Source: an uncultured Clostridiaceae bacterium (GTDB taxonomy: Bacteria > Bacillota > Clostridia > Clostridiales > Clostridiaceae). From it: a DNA stretch of 53,319 nt. The notes beneath the pieces were generated by a model. The model saw nothing but the letters and a program-made list of their open reading frames with translations, searched no databases and was not told the origin of the DNA. The position numbers and the translations under genes are program-made. Within the stretch, counting starts at the first letter, position 1. Every line of letters begins with the position of its first letter. Location: positions 1-53,319 of the forward strand of contig CAMJGD010000021.1 of the NCBI GenBank assembly GCA_946405135.1, in the 5' to 3' direction. This document shows, one piece after another, positions 45,095-53,319 of the stretch.

Positions 45095-45145
45095 AAGGTG
45101 TGGAAAAATTACTTGGTTAAGTAGTTTTTCTACACCCTATTTTAT
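45095..45145 (+). terminator. Terminator after YhgE/Pip
   Basis: GGTGTGGAAAAA and TTTTTCTACACC (45097-45136) form a long stem with inner ACTT/AAGT pairing, followed by TATTTTATTTT. Confidence 0.85.
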
Positions 45146-45319
45146 TTTATAGAAAAAATTATTATAATTACTTTCCATTTCTATATTGTATTTTAATTAA
45201 ATCTTCATAATTTTAATAAGTATTTTTTAAATAATGGCTTTTATAATATTGGGTATAAATCAGAAATAATTATTGGATTAACATGATGATTTAATTATAG
45301 GACAAGCAGGTGAGGGTAT

Positions 45320-46555
45320 ATGAAAAAATTAAAAGATCTGAATAAAGAAGAAAAAATAATTACTTATTTATTAATTGTTGAGATAATTTTTATAGGAACA
45401 GCTATATTTTCTGTATTTGCTTATGGAGATTCCTTGCTTTTAGGTAGCTTAGAAAAATTTGATAATGATGATGTAAAATATATTAGAAGTGCATGGAATT
45501 TAATAGATAATAATATATTGTCTTATGAAAATATAAAAGAATCTACAGCGTACATAATGCCAGGGTTAACCTTTGTGCTTTATTTTTTTATGTCTATTTT
45601 TGGTAAGATAAATGGCATTATAGCATTTAGAATATTTCAAGTAATATTGCAAGCTGTAAGTTTATATTTGCTATTTTTAATAGGAAAAAAAGTATTTAAT
45701 AGCAAAGTAGCATTAATAGCATGTGTTATGGATGCATTGTATGTGGTTGAAATTTATGCAGCAAACCTTATTCTAATGGAAGTCATTTTTAAATTTTTGT
45801 TATTGCTTCTAATATACATAAGTATTTATGCCATTGAGAAGAAAAATTTAAAGTTATATATATTAGGGGGCGTTGTTTGGGCAACAGCCTGTTTATTTAG
45901 GCCTACTATTGCTGCTTACCCACTGCTAATATTAATTATGTGGATAAAAAACAAATATAGTTTTAATGAGATGGTCAAGTATACCAGCATAGTTATGGCT
46001 GTATTTTGTACTATTATGGCACCTTGGTGGATAAGAAATTATAAAGTTTTTGATAGGGTAATTTTGTTTACAAAATCTAGTGGGAACCCATTTTTGCAAG
46101 GAACATTTATTAATTATGATCAAAGTAAAGGTTTGGGAGTTCCTTATGTAAAAGGAAAAGATGCTTTAGAAAGTGATGAAAATGAAATAAAAGCAGGCCT
46201 TCAAAGATTAAAGATATATGGGAAGAAAGAACCATTAAAATATATAGTTTGGTATACTTTGGGTAAAACTTTTTATTTTTGGAGAGCTCCTTTCTATTGG
46301 ATACCTAATATATCATATGTTCCTGTAATCATTTATCACCTTGTAATTTTATATTGGGCTCTTTATGGTATGATAAAATATAAGAATAAAAGTTTTAATC
46401 TTAAGTTTTTGATTATGGTAGTAATTTATTTTAATGTTATATATTTACCCTATTTTACATTTGAAAGATATGCATACCCTTTGATGCCGTTAGTAATATT
46501 ATTTGCAGCGTATACTATTAATGATAAAAGATGTAAAAAGTATTGCAAAGTTTAG
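45320..46555 (+). CDS. GT-C fold glycosyltransferase (family 39 / ArnT-like membrane protein)
   Basis: The 411-aa protein has about ten membrane helices. After the first helix, an acidic extracytoplasmic loop (FDNDDVKYIRSAWNL, about residues 47-61) holds the DD motif used by GT-C enzymes. RFRP-like CLFRPTIAAYP and APWWIRNYKVF are typical of PMT/ArnT-like enzymes, which transfer sugars from polyprenyl phosphates outside the membrane. Acceptor and donor are unknown. AGCAGGTGAGGG precedes the ATG. It lies before a VanR/VanS-like pair in the same direction, about 130 nt apart. Confidence 0.8.
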   Translation: MKKLKDLNKEEKIITYLLIVEIIFIGTAIFSVFAYGDSLLLGSLEKFDNDDVKYIRSAWNLIDNNILSYENIKESTAYIMPGLTFVLYFFMSIFGKINGIIAFRIFQVILQAVSLYLLFLIGKKVFNSKVALIACVMDALYVVEIYAANLILMEVIFKFLLLLLIYISIYAIEKKNLKLYILGGVVWATACLFRPTIAAYPLLILIMWIKNKYSFNEMVKYTSIVMAVFCTIMAPWWIRNYKVFDRVILFTKSSGNPFLQGTFINYDQSKGLGVPYVKGKDALESDENEIKAGLQRLKIYGKKEPLKYIVWYTLGKTFYFWRAPFYWIPNISYVPVIIYHLVILYWALYGMIKYKNKSFNLKFLIMVVIYFNVIYLPYFTFERYAYPLMPLVILFAAYTINDKRCKKYCKV

Positions 46556-46683
46556 TTAGCTGATTTCAAACTCTTTTATAAGTGCTGAAATGTTTTGCAC
46601 TTGCAAAGTGATAATTTTAATTTGCTGCTCTGTAGTATTTTAATATGGTTACGGTTATTAATAATAAGAGAGGGGCTATATTC

Positions 46684-47379
46684 ATGGAAAAAAATACAGT
46701 ATTAGTAGTGGATGATGAAAAAGATATAAGGGAGTTAATTGAAATTTATTTAATAAATGAAGGATTAGAGGTTATTACTGCCTGTGATGGTATTGAGGCC
46801 TTAGAAAAACTTAAAAATAATGATATTAATTTAATAATTTTAGATATTATGATGCCTAAATTGGATGGAATAAGGACATGCCTAAAAATTAGAGAAGAAA
46901 AAAAGCTTCCCATTATTATGCTTTCTGCTAAAAATGAAGATAGCGATAAAATATTAGGACTAAATGTTGGGGCTGATGATTATGTTACTAAACCTTTTAA
47001 TCCATTAGAGCTTACTGCAAGAGTAAAGTCTCAACTTAGAAGATATTTTAATTTTAATGAAACAAAAAAAGAAGATGAGGATGAGATAATTATTGATGGA
47101 CTTACTATAAATAGAGCCTCAAGAGAAGTTTTTGTTGAGGACACCTTTGTAAGGCTTACTCCTTTAGAGTTTTCCATATTAGAAATTTTAGCACTTAATA
47201 GAGGCAGAGTTCTGAGTACAGAACAGATTTATGATAAGGTATGGAAAGAACCCTTTAATAATGCAGCTAATACTGTGGCTGTACACATAAGAAACATAAG
47301 AGAGAAGATTGAAATTAATCCTAAGGAGCCTAAGTATATAAAGGTGGTATGGGGAGTGGGGTATAAGATTGAAAAATAA
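46684..47379 (+). CDS. OmpR/VanR-type response regulator
   Basis: The protein is about 231 aa from ATG 46684 (GAGAGGGG SD; an upstream ATG at 46645 has none). The receiver domain has acidic pocket Asp10-Asp11, phosphoacceptor Asp54 (LIILDIMMPKLDG) and conserved Lys in YVTKPFNPLEL. The C-terminal winged helix has RLTPLEFSILEILALNRGRV and VAVHIRNIREKIE with VWGVGYKIE. It overlaps the kinase gene by 11 nt, forming one operon. Confidence 0.95.
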   Translation: MEKNTVLVVDDEKDIRELIEIYLINEGLEVITACDGIEALEKLKNNDINLIILDIMMPKLDGIRTCLKIREEKKLPIIMLSAKNEDSDKILGLNVGADDYVTKPFNPLELTARVKSQLRRYFNFNETKKEDEDEIIIDGLTINRASREVFVEDTFVRLTPLEFSILEILALNRGRVLSTEQIYDKVWKEPFNNAANTVAVHIRNIREKIEINPKEPKYIKVVWGVGYKIEK

Positions 47380-48364
47380 AATTAAGAAATTATTATTTGG
47401 CAGTATTACAAGAGAACTTATATTAGCTAGTGTTTTAAGCTTTATTTTACTTGCATTTCTTCCATTCAACAAGAAATATATAGCAATAATAGTAATTTAT
47501 TTATTAGGCAGCAGAAAAGCTTTATACATAAAAAATATATATAAAGGTATAAATACAATTTCTGAAGGAAATTTAGATTGCAAAATAAAAATTCAAGGCT
47601 ATGATGAACTGGCTATTTTGTCCAAGGAAATAAATAATATGTCTGCTAATCTAAAAAATAAAATAGAAGAAGAAAAAGCTGCTGAAAGATTAAAAAGTGA
47701 GCTTATAACAAATATATCCCATGATTTACGAACACCTCTTACAACATTGATTGGGTACATTCAGCTTGTAGTAGATGATAAGACTAGCTTTGAGGATAAA
47801 TCTAAATATGCAAAAATATCTTTAGAAAAATCAAAAAAATTGAAGGGGTTAATAGACGATTTGTTTGAGTATTCCAAGCTTGAGAGCGGAGGCATTAAAC
47901 TTGAAAAAGTGAAAGTTAATATAATAGAAATAATAGAGCAAAGCATAGGTGAGCTCTCAATTCAAGCAAAAGAAAGATATATAGGATTTAATAAAAATTT
48001 TGAAAATAGCAAAGTAGAATTATTAGTAGATCCTAATAAAATATCCAGGGTCTTTGAAAATGTTATAGGAAATGCTATTAAATATAGTGTGGAAGGAAGC
48101 AATGTAAATATAAATTTATATGAAAATGATGAAAATGTAATTATAAGCTTTGAAAATGTAGTTGATAGCATTTTGGAAGAGGACTTAGAAAAAATATTTA
48201 ATAGATTTTATAGGACAGATGAATCGAGAAATTCAGAAGTTTCAGGATCAGGATTGGGATTGACCATTGCAAAAAGTATAGTAGACCTGCATGGAGGAGG
48301 AATTTGGGCGGAAAATAAAGAGGATAAATTTATAATCAACATAGAATTAAATAAATTTTCATAG
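47369..48364 (+). CDS. Membrane sensor histidine kinase (VanS-like)
   Basis: The 331-aa protein starts at TTG 47369, with GGAGTGGGG inside the end of the regulator gene. An N-terminal membrane segment (about residues 14-47) is followed by a HAMP-like linker, then HisKA with His118 in NISHDLRTPLTT, then HATPase with N box ENVIGNAIKYS and G2 box SGSGLGLTIAKS. The G1 box is degenerate (ISFENVVDSILEEDL, without DxGxG), as in VanS-type kinases. The short extracellular part suggests membrane or cell-wall sensing. Confidence 0.92.
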   Translation: MKNKIKKLLFGSITRELILASVLSFILLAFLPFNKKYIAIIVIYLLGSRKALYIKNIYKGINTISEGNLDCKIKIQGYDELAILSKEINNMSANLKNKIEEEKAAERLKSELITNISHDLRTPLTTLIGYIQLVVDDKTSFEDKSKYAKISLEKSKKLKGLIDDLFEYSKLESGGIKLEKVKVNIIEIIEQSIGELSIQAKERYIGFNKNFENSKVELLVDPNKISRVFENVIGNAIKYSVEGSNVNINLYENDENVIISFENVVDSILEEDLEKIFNRFYRTDESRNSEVSGSGLGLTIAKSIVDLHGGGIWAENKEDKFIINIELNKFS

Positions 48365-48365
48365 A

Positions 48366-48423
48366 TTAAAAAAGGATTGTAGCATAATTAAATGAAGATA
48401 CATTATGCCACAGTCCTTTTTCT
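48366..48423 (+). terminator. Terminator after the two-component operon
   Basis: AAAAAGGATTGTAGCATAA and TTATGCCACAGTCCTTTTT form a long stem with one internal mismatch, A-run before and T-run after. It may also serve the converging UbiB gene. Confidence 0.85.
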
Positions 48424-48496
48424 ATAATTTCAATTAGATAGTATAGATTCTATAAAAAACATTGGACATGTTATATTTTTGTAACAGCTACTCATT

Positions 48497-50092
48497 TTAC
48501 ATCATGCCAGATCTTAATATGGAAATGAGAAGCCATAATCCTGCAAATCCAGCTATAATAAATCCAAATATTCCAATAGCAGATACACCATATATTTTAG
48601 GTCCTACATTGGAATTTAATATTAGGGATGATCCCACTATCATTGAAGAAACCACCAGACCAAAAACCATTCTATTTACCATTTTATTTAATTCTGCAGC
48701 AGGTTTTTCAATATTTTTATGCTCTAATTGAATTTTTGCTCTGCCACTTATTATGCTGTCCGATAATTCTACCAGTTTTGATGGAATTTCATAAGTATTT
48801 TTACCCCAGTTATAGGACCTTAACAGTAATTCATTTATATCAAAATTTAACTTTAAATCAGTATTAGCTTTTACATAAGGAATGGCTATATCCATGATTT
48901 TTATATCTGGTGAAATTTTAGCCATTACGCCTTCTAATATAACAAAACTTCTTATAACAAGAGTTAGCTCTTTAGGAAGCTGAATATTATTTCGTCTAGC
49001 TACATCAAAGACTTCTTGAAGCAGTACAGAGACTTTAAGATTTTGAAATGAAGTATACAGATAATTATCAAATAGGTAATCTATATCTTCATAAAGCTGG
49101 TTTCTATTTATGTATCCTTTTTTTATACCTATAGACATAAACACAGATATTAATTTATTTATATCCTGATATGCTACAGCGACAACAGCTTCATTTAGTG
49201 CTTCTCTTAAGTCTTTTGATAAGCTGCCTACTATTCCAAAGTCAATAAAGCAGATTTTACCTTTAGCAATAAGTAGGTTTCCAGGATGAGGGTCTGCATG
49301 AAAAAAACCATCTTTAAAAACCATTTTTAAAAAGCTTAAGGCTAATTTTTTAGATATGTCATTTAAGTCATATTCTTCTTTTAAAAGAGAGTCTCTATCA
49401 TCAATTTTAATTCCATCTATTTTTTCTAAAGTAAGTACCTTTGAATTGCTATATTCTTTTACTACATAAGGAGCTGTGATACAAGCTACATCTTTATTTA
49501 GTTTTATAAAAGTTTCTATATTTTCTGCTTCATTTTTAAAATCTAATTCAAGCTTGGTAGAAGAATAGATTTCATCTAAAGCATCTTTAGGATCTATTAA
49601 AGAATCATTAAACCTAGCTTTTGTAAGTCTTAATATTTTATATAATATAGAAATATCTAATTCCATCTTCTCAGCTATATCCGGGCGCTGAATTTTCACT
49701 ATGACATTTCGTCCATCCTTTAATACGGCATTATGTACCTGGGCAATTGAGGCTGAAGCTAGGGGACGTTTATCAAAATACAGAAACATATCCTCAATAT
49801 CTTGTTTAAATTCATTTTTTAAAACCTTGTTAATGCTTTTAAAAGTTTCAGGAGCTACATTATTTTGTAGTTTAGAAAGTTCATCTATATATTCTACAGG
49901 AAGAATATCTGGTCTAGTGCTTAATATCTGCCCAATTTTAATAAAGGTTGGACCTAATTCTTCAAAAGCTTTTCTTAAATTTTCAGGATAGCTTTCCTGT
50001 TTTTTTATCTTGCTGTCTACAAGAAAACCAAAGCCATAGTAAGCTAAAACTTTTACTATTTCTCTGAATCTTTGAGCAGAATTTTTATACAT
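48497..50092 (-). CDS. ABC1/AarF/UbiB atypical kinase family protein
   Basis: The 531-aa protein has the family motifs in order: the KxGQ motif LGPTFIKIGQILSTRPDILP (about residues 49-68), ASASIAQVHNA as the A-rich loop, GFFHADPHPGNLL and CFIDFGIVG (DFG). Two C-terminal hydrophobic helices (from about residue 485) anchor it. UbiB relatives are ATP-hydrolysing membrane proteins linked to quinone or lipid metabolism; clostridia mostly lack quinones, so a lipid-related role is more likely here. GAGG lies upstream of the ATG. It follows the phasin-like gene in the same direction. Confidence 0.93.
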   Translation of the reverse strand: MYKNSAQRFREIVKVLAYYGFGFLVDSKIKKQESYPENLRKAFEELGPTFIKIGQILSTRPDILPVEYIDELSKLQNNVAPETFKSINKVLKNEFKQDIEDMFLYFDKRPLASASIAQVHNAVLKDGRNVIVKIQRPDIAEKMELDISILYKILRLTKARFNDSLIDPKDALDEIYSSTKLELDFKNEAENIETFIKLNKDVACITAPYVVKEYSNSKVLTLEKIDGIKIDDRDSLLKEEYDLNDISKKLALSFLKMVFKDGFFHADPHPGNLLIAKGKICFIDFGIVGSLSKDLREALNEAVVAVAYQDINKLISVFMSIGIKKGYINRNQLYEDIDYLFDNYLYTSFQNLKVSVLLQEVFDVARRNNIQLPKELTLVIRSFVILEGVMAKISPDIKIMDIAIPYVKANTDLKLNFDINELLLRSYNWGKNTYEIPSKLVELSDSIISGRAKIQLEHKNIEKPAAELNKMVNRMVFGLVVSSMIVGSSLILNSNVGPKIYGVSAIGIFGFIIAGFAGLWLLISILRSGMM

Positions 50093-50127
50093 TTTATACC
50101 TCGCTCGCTTTTATTACAAAATTAAAT

Positions 50128-50156
50128 AGAAAAGCCCTAGTGGTTATAGGGCTCAT
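50128..50156 (-). terminator. Possible terminator or attenuator between phasin-like and UbiB genes
   Basis: AGCCCTA and TAGGGCT (50133-50152) form a stem; on the minus strand it is followed by TTTTCTATTT. Partial read-through would still allow UbiB expression. Confidence 0.6.
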
Positions 50157-50170
50157 AGTTTAGAATAAAG

Positions 50171-50491
50171 TTATTTGCTTTCTAAAGCATCTATTTTTCT
50201 TTCTAATTCAAGAACTTTTTCTTTTAAATCATTTACTTCACTTTGATGCGCAAGATTCATGTCTTCAATTATTGAAATTACATCTTCTTTGGCTAAAGGC
50301 ATAACTTTTTCATTGAACTTGTCTTGAGTATCTTTAAAATTTCTTTTTAATTCTTGACTTAATTCCTTGCCTTCATCCACTGAAAGCTTACCTTTTTTAA
50401 CCATATCATCAACTAAACTAGATGCTTTTTCATAAGTGTAAGCAACGGAACCTATGCCTGCTAATAATATCTTTTTTAAATCTTCCATCAT
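50171..50491 (-). CDS. Phasin-like small coiled-coil protein
   Basis: The protein is about 106 aa, taking ATG 50491 with GGAGG 9 nt upstream. An N-terminal amphipathic part (LKKILLAGIGSVAYTYEKAS) precedes KKGKLSVDEGKELSQELKRN and a C-terminal Leu/Glu/Lys coiled coil. This is the PhaF/phasin-family pattern, in which proteins coat lipid or polyester surfaces. The pairing with UbiB suggests a shared membrane-lipid function; no polyhydroxyalkanoate synthase is present. Confidence 0.78.
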   Translation of the reverse strand: MMEDLKKILLAGIGSVAYTYEKASSLVDDMVKKGKLSVDEGKELSQELKRNFKDTQDKFNEKVMPLAKEDVISIIEDMNLAHQSEVNDLKEKVLELERKIDALESK

Positions 50492-50633
50492 AATACAAAC
50501 CTCCAATACTTTCTATTGCTTTGAGTAAAGATAGTATTATTACATAATTATACTATAAACCTGTAGCATATTAAATATAATATATGTAATTATTTTATTT
50601 ATATTAATATTTTGAATAATTAAACAAGATGAT

Positions 50634-50668
50634 ATAAAGGCTGCAGACTACTCTGCAACCTTTTTATT
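50634..50668 (-). terminator. Terminator of the OadA-like gene
   Basis: AAAGG-TGCAGA and TCTGCA-CCTTT form an imperfect stem (50637-50663) overlapping the end of the minus-strand gene. T-rich tracts flank it on both sides. Confidence 0.6.
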
Positions 50669-52055
50669 ATATAACATCTGCTTTTACATCTTCTCTCAAT
50701 TGTTCTTCGGAAGGCTTTGCTTTTTTGCTTTTTATAAAATCTTCAGCTATTTGTGGAAAGAGTATATAAGATAAGACATCTTCATCTCTCTCTGTAAGGT
50801 CTTTAATGTCTTCTTTAGTTTTTTCAAATATTGGCTCTAAAGTATCTGCAAATCTTCCTGTTATAGGTTTTTCATTTTCAAGAGCTTTAGCTAATAAGTC
50901 CTTATTTATTTTTCCAGGGGCTTTTCCATATTCCCCTCTGCAATATGATTTTACTTCTTTTAATATCATTTTATATCTTTCACCTGTTAGTACATTTACT
51001 GTTGCTTGAGTTCCTACCATTTGACTCATAGGAGTAACTAGAGGAGGAAATCCTAAATCTTCTCTTACCTTTGGAACTTCATTTAATACCAAATCAAGTT
51101 TATCTATAGCATTTTGAGCCTTTAACTGAGATATCATGTTTGATAACATTCCTCCAGGTATTTGATAAGTAAGGCCTTCTGGCTGAGGACTTAATACTTT
51201 AGGGTCTAATTGACCTATTTTAATAAAATGAGCTCTAACTGGTTTAAAGAAATCATTTATTTCTTTTAAACCTTCAGCATTAAGGCCTGTATCAAAGCCG
51301 CAGTTTTGAAGTGCAAAATGCATACTTTCTGTAGCAGGCTGAGCTGTTCCGCTTGAAAATGAGGAAATTGCACAGTCTATACCATCTACTCCTGCTTCAG
51401 TAGCTTTCAAGTAAGACATTTCAGCCATACCATTGGTGGAGTGTGAATGAAGATAAACAGGAAGTTTTACAGTTTCCTTAATGGCTTTTACTAGCTCGTA
51501 AGCAGTTTGAGGCATCATAAGTCCTGCCATATCTTTTATGCATATGGAGTCTGCTCCCATTTCCTCTAATTGCTTTGCTAGTTTAGCATAGTTATCCATA
51601 TTGTGTATAGGACTTATGGTATAAACTATGGTTCCTTGAGCATGTGCTCCCTGCTTTTTTGTTTCATCCATAGCCACTTCTATATTTCTATAATCGTTTA
51701 ATGCATCAAATATTCTCAAAATGTCCATGCCATAATAAACAGACATTTTTATAAAATTTCTTACCACATCATCAGGATAGTGTTTGTATCCTAATATATT
51801 TTGACCTCTTAAAAGCATTTGAAGAGGAGTTTTTTTAACTACCATTTTTATTTTTTTAAGTCTTTCCCAAGGATCTTCATCCAAGTATCTAATACAGGAA
51901 TCAAAAGTAGCGCCTCCCCAGCATTCTAATGAATGATATCCTGCATTATCAAGTTTATGAAGAATAGGAGCAAATTCATCAAAAGACATCCTTGTAGCAA
52001 TAAGAGACTGGTTAGCATCTCTTAATACGGTTTCAGTTATATTTATTTTTGTCAT
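50667..52055 (-). CDS. oadA: Oxaloacetate decarboxylase alpha / pyruvate carboxylase subunit B-like carboxyltransferase
   Basis: The 462-aa protein has an HMGL-like TIM barrel with TETVLRDANQSLIATRM at the start, LECWGGATFDSCIRYL, IKDMAGLMMP around the carboxylated-lysine region and the metal-binding HSHSTNGMAEM. It then has the conserved carboxylase PYC_OADA domain (PLVTPMSQMVGTQATVNV). A biotinyl domain is absent, so a separate carrier protein would be needed. Family members move a carboxyl group between oxaloacetate, or a similar acid, and biotin. No partner subunits are adjacent. The SD is poor (GTGATTAT) just before the ATG. Confidence 0.93.
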   Translation of the reverse strand: MTKINITETVLRDANQSLIATRMSFDEFAPILHKLDNAGYHSLECWGGATFDSCIRYLDEDPWERLKKIKMVVKKTPLQMLLRGQNILGYKHYPDDVVRNFIKMSVYYGMDILRIFDALNDYRNIEVAMDETKKQGAHAQGTIVYTISPIHNMDNYAKLAKQLEEMGADSICIKDMAGLMMPQTAYELVKAIKETVKLPVYLHSHSTNGMAEMSYLKATEAGVDGIDCAISSFSSGTAQPATESMHFALQNCGFDTGLNAEGLKEINDFFKPVRAHFIKIGQLDPKVLSPQPEGLTYQIPGGMLSNMISQLKAQNAIDKLDLVLNEVPKVREDLGFPPLVTPMSQMVGTQATVNVLTGERYKMILKEVKSYCRGEYGKAPGKINKDLLAKALENEKPITGRFADTLEPIFEKTKEDIKDLTERDEDVLSYILFPQIAEDFIKSKKAKPSEEQLREDVKADVI

Positions 52056-52302
52056 ATAATCACGGTTGCCAATAAACTATAAAAACATATAAGCACTGTT
52101 TAATTTATATGAGATTTTAGTATATTTTTATAGTTTTATCGCAACAGTTCACCTCCTCTTAAGAACATTATAATGAAAATTTATATAAAATAGAAAAAGA
52201 GTATCTTTAGTTCATTCTATCACAATAATGAATAAAAATCTGCAATAAATCATTTATTATTCAGAAAAAATAATTATTTCACTTCGTGGCAAGCAGTGGC
52301 TG

Positions 52303-52331
52303 TTGACAGGTATAATAAATTATTATAGAAT
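52303..52331 (+). promoter_or_regulatory. Promoter of tRNA-Arg(CCT)
   Basis: TTGACA (52303-52308), a 17-nt spacer and TAGAAT (52326-52331), 21 nt before the tRNA. The rest of 52056-52302 shows only a strong minus-strand SD-like site near 52150 without a usable frame. Confidence 0.75.
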
Positions 52332-52352
52332 AATAGAGTAGTTCTATATTAT

Positions 52353-52429
52353 GTGCTCGTAGCTCAGTAGGATAGAGCAGCGGTTTCCTAAACCGCGTGC
52401 CGGGGGTTCGATTCCTCTCGGGCACACCA
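52353..52429 (+). tRNA. tRNA-Arg(CCT)
   Basis: The acceptor stem is GTGCTCG/CGGGCAC with one G-T pair. The anticodon stem GCGGT/ACCGC encloses TTCCTAA, giving CCT (AGG codon). TTCGATT and encoded CCA are present. Confidence 0.95.
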
Positions 52430-52472
52430 ATTTAAAGCCTGCAATATGTTTATATTGCAGGCTTTAAATTTA
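52430..52472 (+). terminator. Terminator after tRNA-Arg(CCT)
   Basis: TTTAAAGCCTGCAATAT and ATATTGCAGGCTTTAAA form a perfect 17-bp stem with a 4-nt loop. The following tract is AT-rich. Confidence 0.85.
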
Positions 52473-52573
52473 TACATGATTTCATATAAAAATAATCCAA
52501 TTTCTTATAGAAACATATTAAATCTTTTAAAAAAAGTTTACAATAAAAGTAGATTAACATGGAGGATTTAGAT

Positions 52574-53194
52574 ATGAATGAATTAAGATATAGACAAGTA
52601 CATTTAGATTTTCATACTAGTGAGTATATTCCTATGGTGGCTCAGGAATTTGATGCAGAAAAGTTTGCAGCTACTTTGAAAAAAGCAAATATCGACTCCA
52701 TTACTTGCTTTGCAAGATGCCATCATGGGTGGTTATATTATCCATCAAAAAAAACCCCAGAACTTATACATCCTAATTTAGTTAATAAGAATCTTTTGTT
52801 AGAGCAGATAGAAGCTTGTCACAAAAACAATATAAATGTGCCCATATATACCACAGTGCAGTGGGATGGTCATGTAGCAGAAACTCATCCAGAGTGGCTG
52901 TGCATAGATGAAAAAGGTGAGTTTATCAATAGTCAAAATGTACCAAAGCCTCATTTTTACTATACTATTTGTCTAAATAGCGGTTATAGGCAATATTTTA
53001 AAGATAATCTTCAAGACATCATAGATGTGGTAGGAGCGGAAAACATAGATGGTTTCTTTATGGATATACTTTTTAAGGTTGATTGTAACTGTGAGCACTG
53101 CATTAGTAAAATGAAAGATTTAGGCTTTGACCCTAATGTTAAGCAAGAGAGAATTCAATATTCTACAGTGATGCTAGATGAATTTAACCTAATT
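52574..53194 (+). pseudogene. GHL6-type glycoside hydrolase gene, interrupted at its 3' side
   Basis: About 207 codons of a (beta/alpha)8 hydrolase-like protein: LDFHTSEYIP at the start, DSITCFARCHHGWLYYPSK, VPIYTTVQWDGHVAETHPEW, and GFFMDILFKVDCNCEHC. This resembles hypothetical glycosyl hydrolase 6 (PF14871), whose members are usually several hundred residues longer. After LDEFN the frame runs into unrelated sequence and stops at 53233. ATG 52574 has GGAGGA 7 nt upstream; an earlier ATG at 52559 overlaps that SD. The interrupting sequence begins GTGCG, like a group II intron; if spliced, the gene could be intact. Confidence 0.65.
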
Positions 53195-53319
53195 GTGCGA
53201 ATATCACACCCTCTACAGGTGGGAGATGGATAGCACTTGCCGATAGGCAACCAATGATATAAATTATAATGAGTTACATTAACCCTATAGATATAGTTAA
53301 AAAGTATATAGAAAATCAA
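53195..53319 (+). mobile_element. Probable group II intron, 5' end only
   Basis: The sequence starts GTGCG, the conserved 5' boundary of group II introns, exactly where the hydrolase frame loses similarity. It is followed by short hairpins (for example TTGCC/GGCAA at 53239-53252) as expected in domain I. It continues beyond the window, so the reverse transcriptase and domains V-VI cannot be seen. An insertion sequence is the alternative. Confidence 0.5.

Noticed and set aside
34479..52429. The two tRNA-Arg genes as att ends of one large island
   Set aside because: Their 3' ends differ in sequence, and the DNA between is mostly ordinary chromosomal genes. No repeated tRNA 3' end was seen.

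Overview
The window is very AT-rich. Genes are preceded by strong Shine-Dalgarno sequences (AAGGAGG or GGTGGTGAT types) and are often followed by GC-stem/T-tract terminators. Gene content is that of an anaerobic low-GC Firmicute, most likely Clostridium sensu stricto: rubrerythrin, AddAB, NiaR, a T-box-controlled serS, a UPF0182 membrane protein, a phasin-like protein next to UbiB, and an OadA-type carboxyltransferase. No marker allows a species call. A partial tRNA-Ala at the left edge suggests, without proof, that an rRNA/tRNA cluster lies just outside.

Layout. 1-9.1 kb: tRNA-Ala end; an FAD oxidoreductase; an HD-domain protein; the NiaR repressor; UPF0182; a GlpA-like FAD/BFD oxidoreductase with a DUF1667 partner; then a T-box riboswitch and serS. 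9.2-17.5 kb: two tRNA-Ser genes, a GNAT acetyltransferase, and addB-addA for double-strand break processing. 17.5-25.2 kb: AEC transporter, CCA-adding enzyme, YhaM-type exoribonuclease, L,D-transpeptidase, peptidase T, rubrerythrin, DegV. 25.4-34.6 kb: a secreted beta-lactamase-like serine hydrolase lacking an ordinary start codon, sbcD-sbcC, a PAS histidine kinase, an AGCS amino-acid/sodium symporter, tRNA-Arg(ACG).

34.6-38.7 kb is the accessory part. It begins beside tRNA-Arg and holds an orphan membrane protein, an IS200/IS605 right-end (omega-RNA-like) relic, and a tyrosine-integrase relic. It also holds an AlbA_2/HATPase/winged-helix protein bracketed by two 421-bp direct repeats that differ at one base; each repeat carries an SdpI-family gene. 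It looks like a decayed integrated element with a recent segmental duplication.

38.7-53.3 kb: DUF3021 and LytTR regulator (with a candidate operator), phosphatidylserine decarboxylase, a TetR regulator with a YhgE/Pip exporter-like protein (clear palindromic operator), a GT-C glycosyltransferase, a VanR/VanS-like two-component pair, UbiB kinase with a phasin-like protein, an OadA-like carboxyltransferase, tRNA-Arg(CCT), and a GHL6-type glycoside hydrolase gene. That last gene is interrupted at about 53195, apparently by the 5' end of a group II intron that runs off the window.

Several neighbours form functional units: addB-addA and sbcD-sbcC (DNA end processing), GlpA-like plus DUF1667, T-box plus serS, LytTR plus DUF3021, TetR plus YhgE/Pip, the two-component pair, and phasin plus UbiB. 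No CRISPR array or complete insertion sequence was seen.
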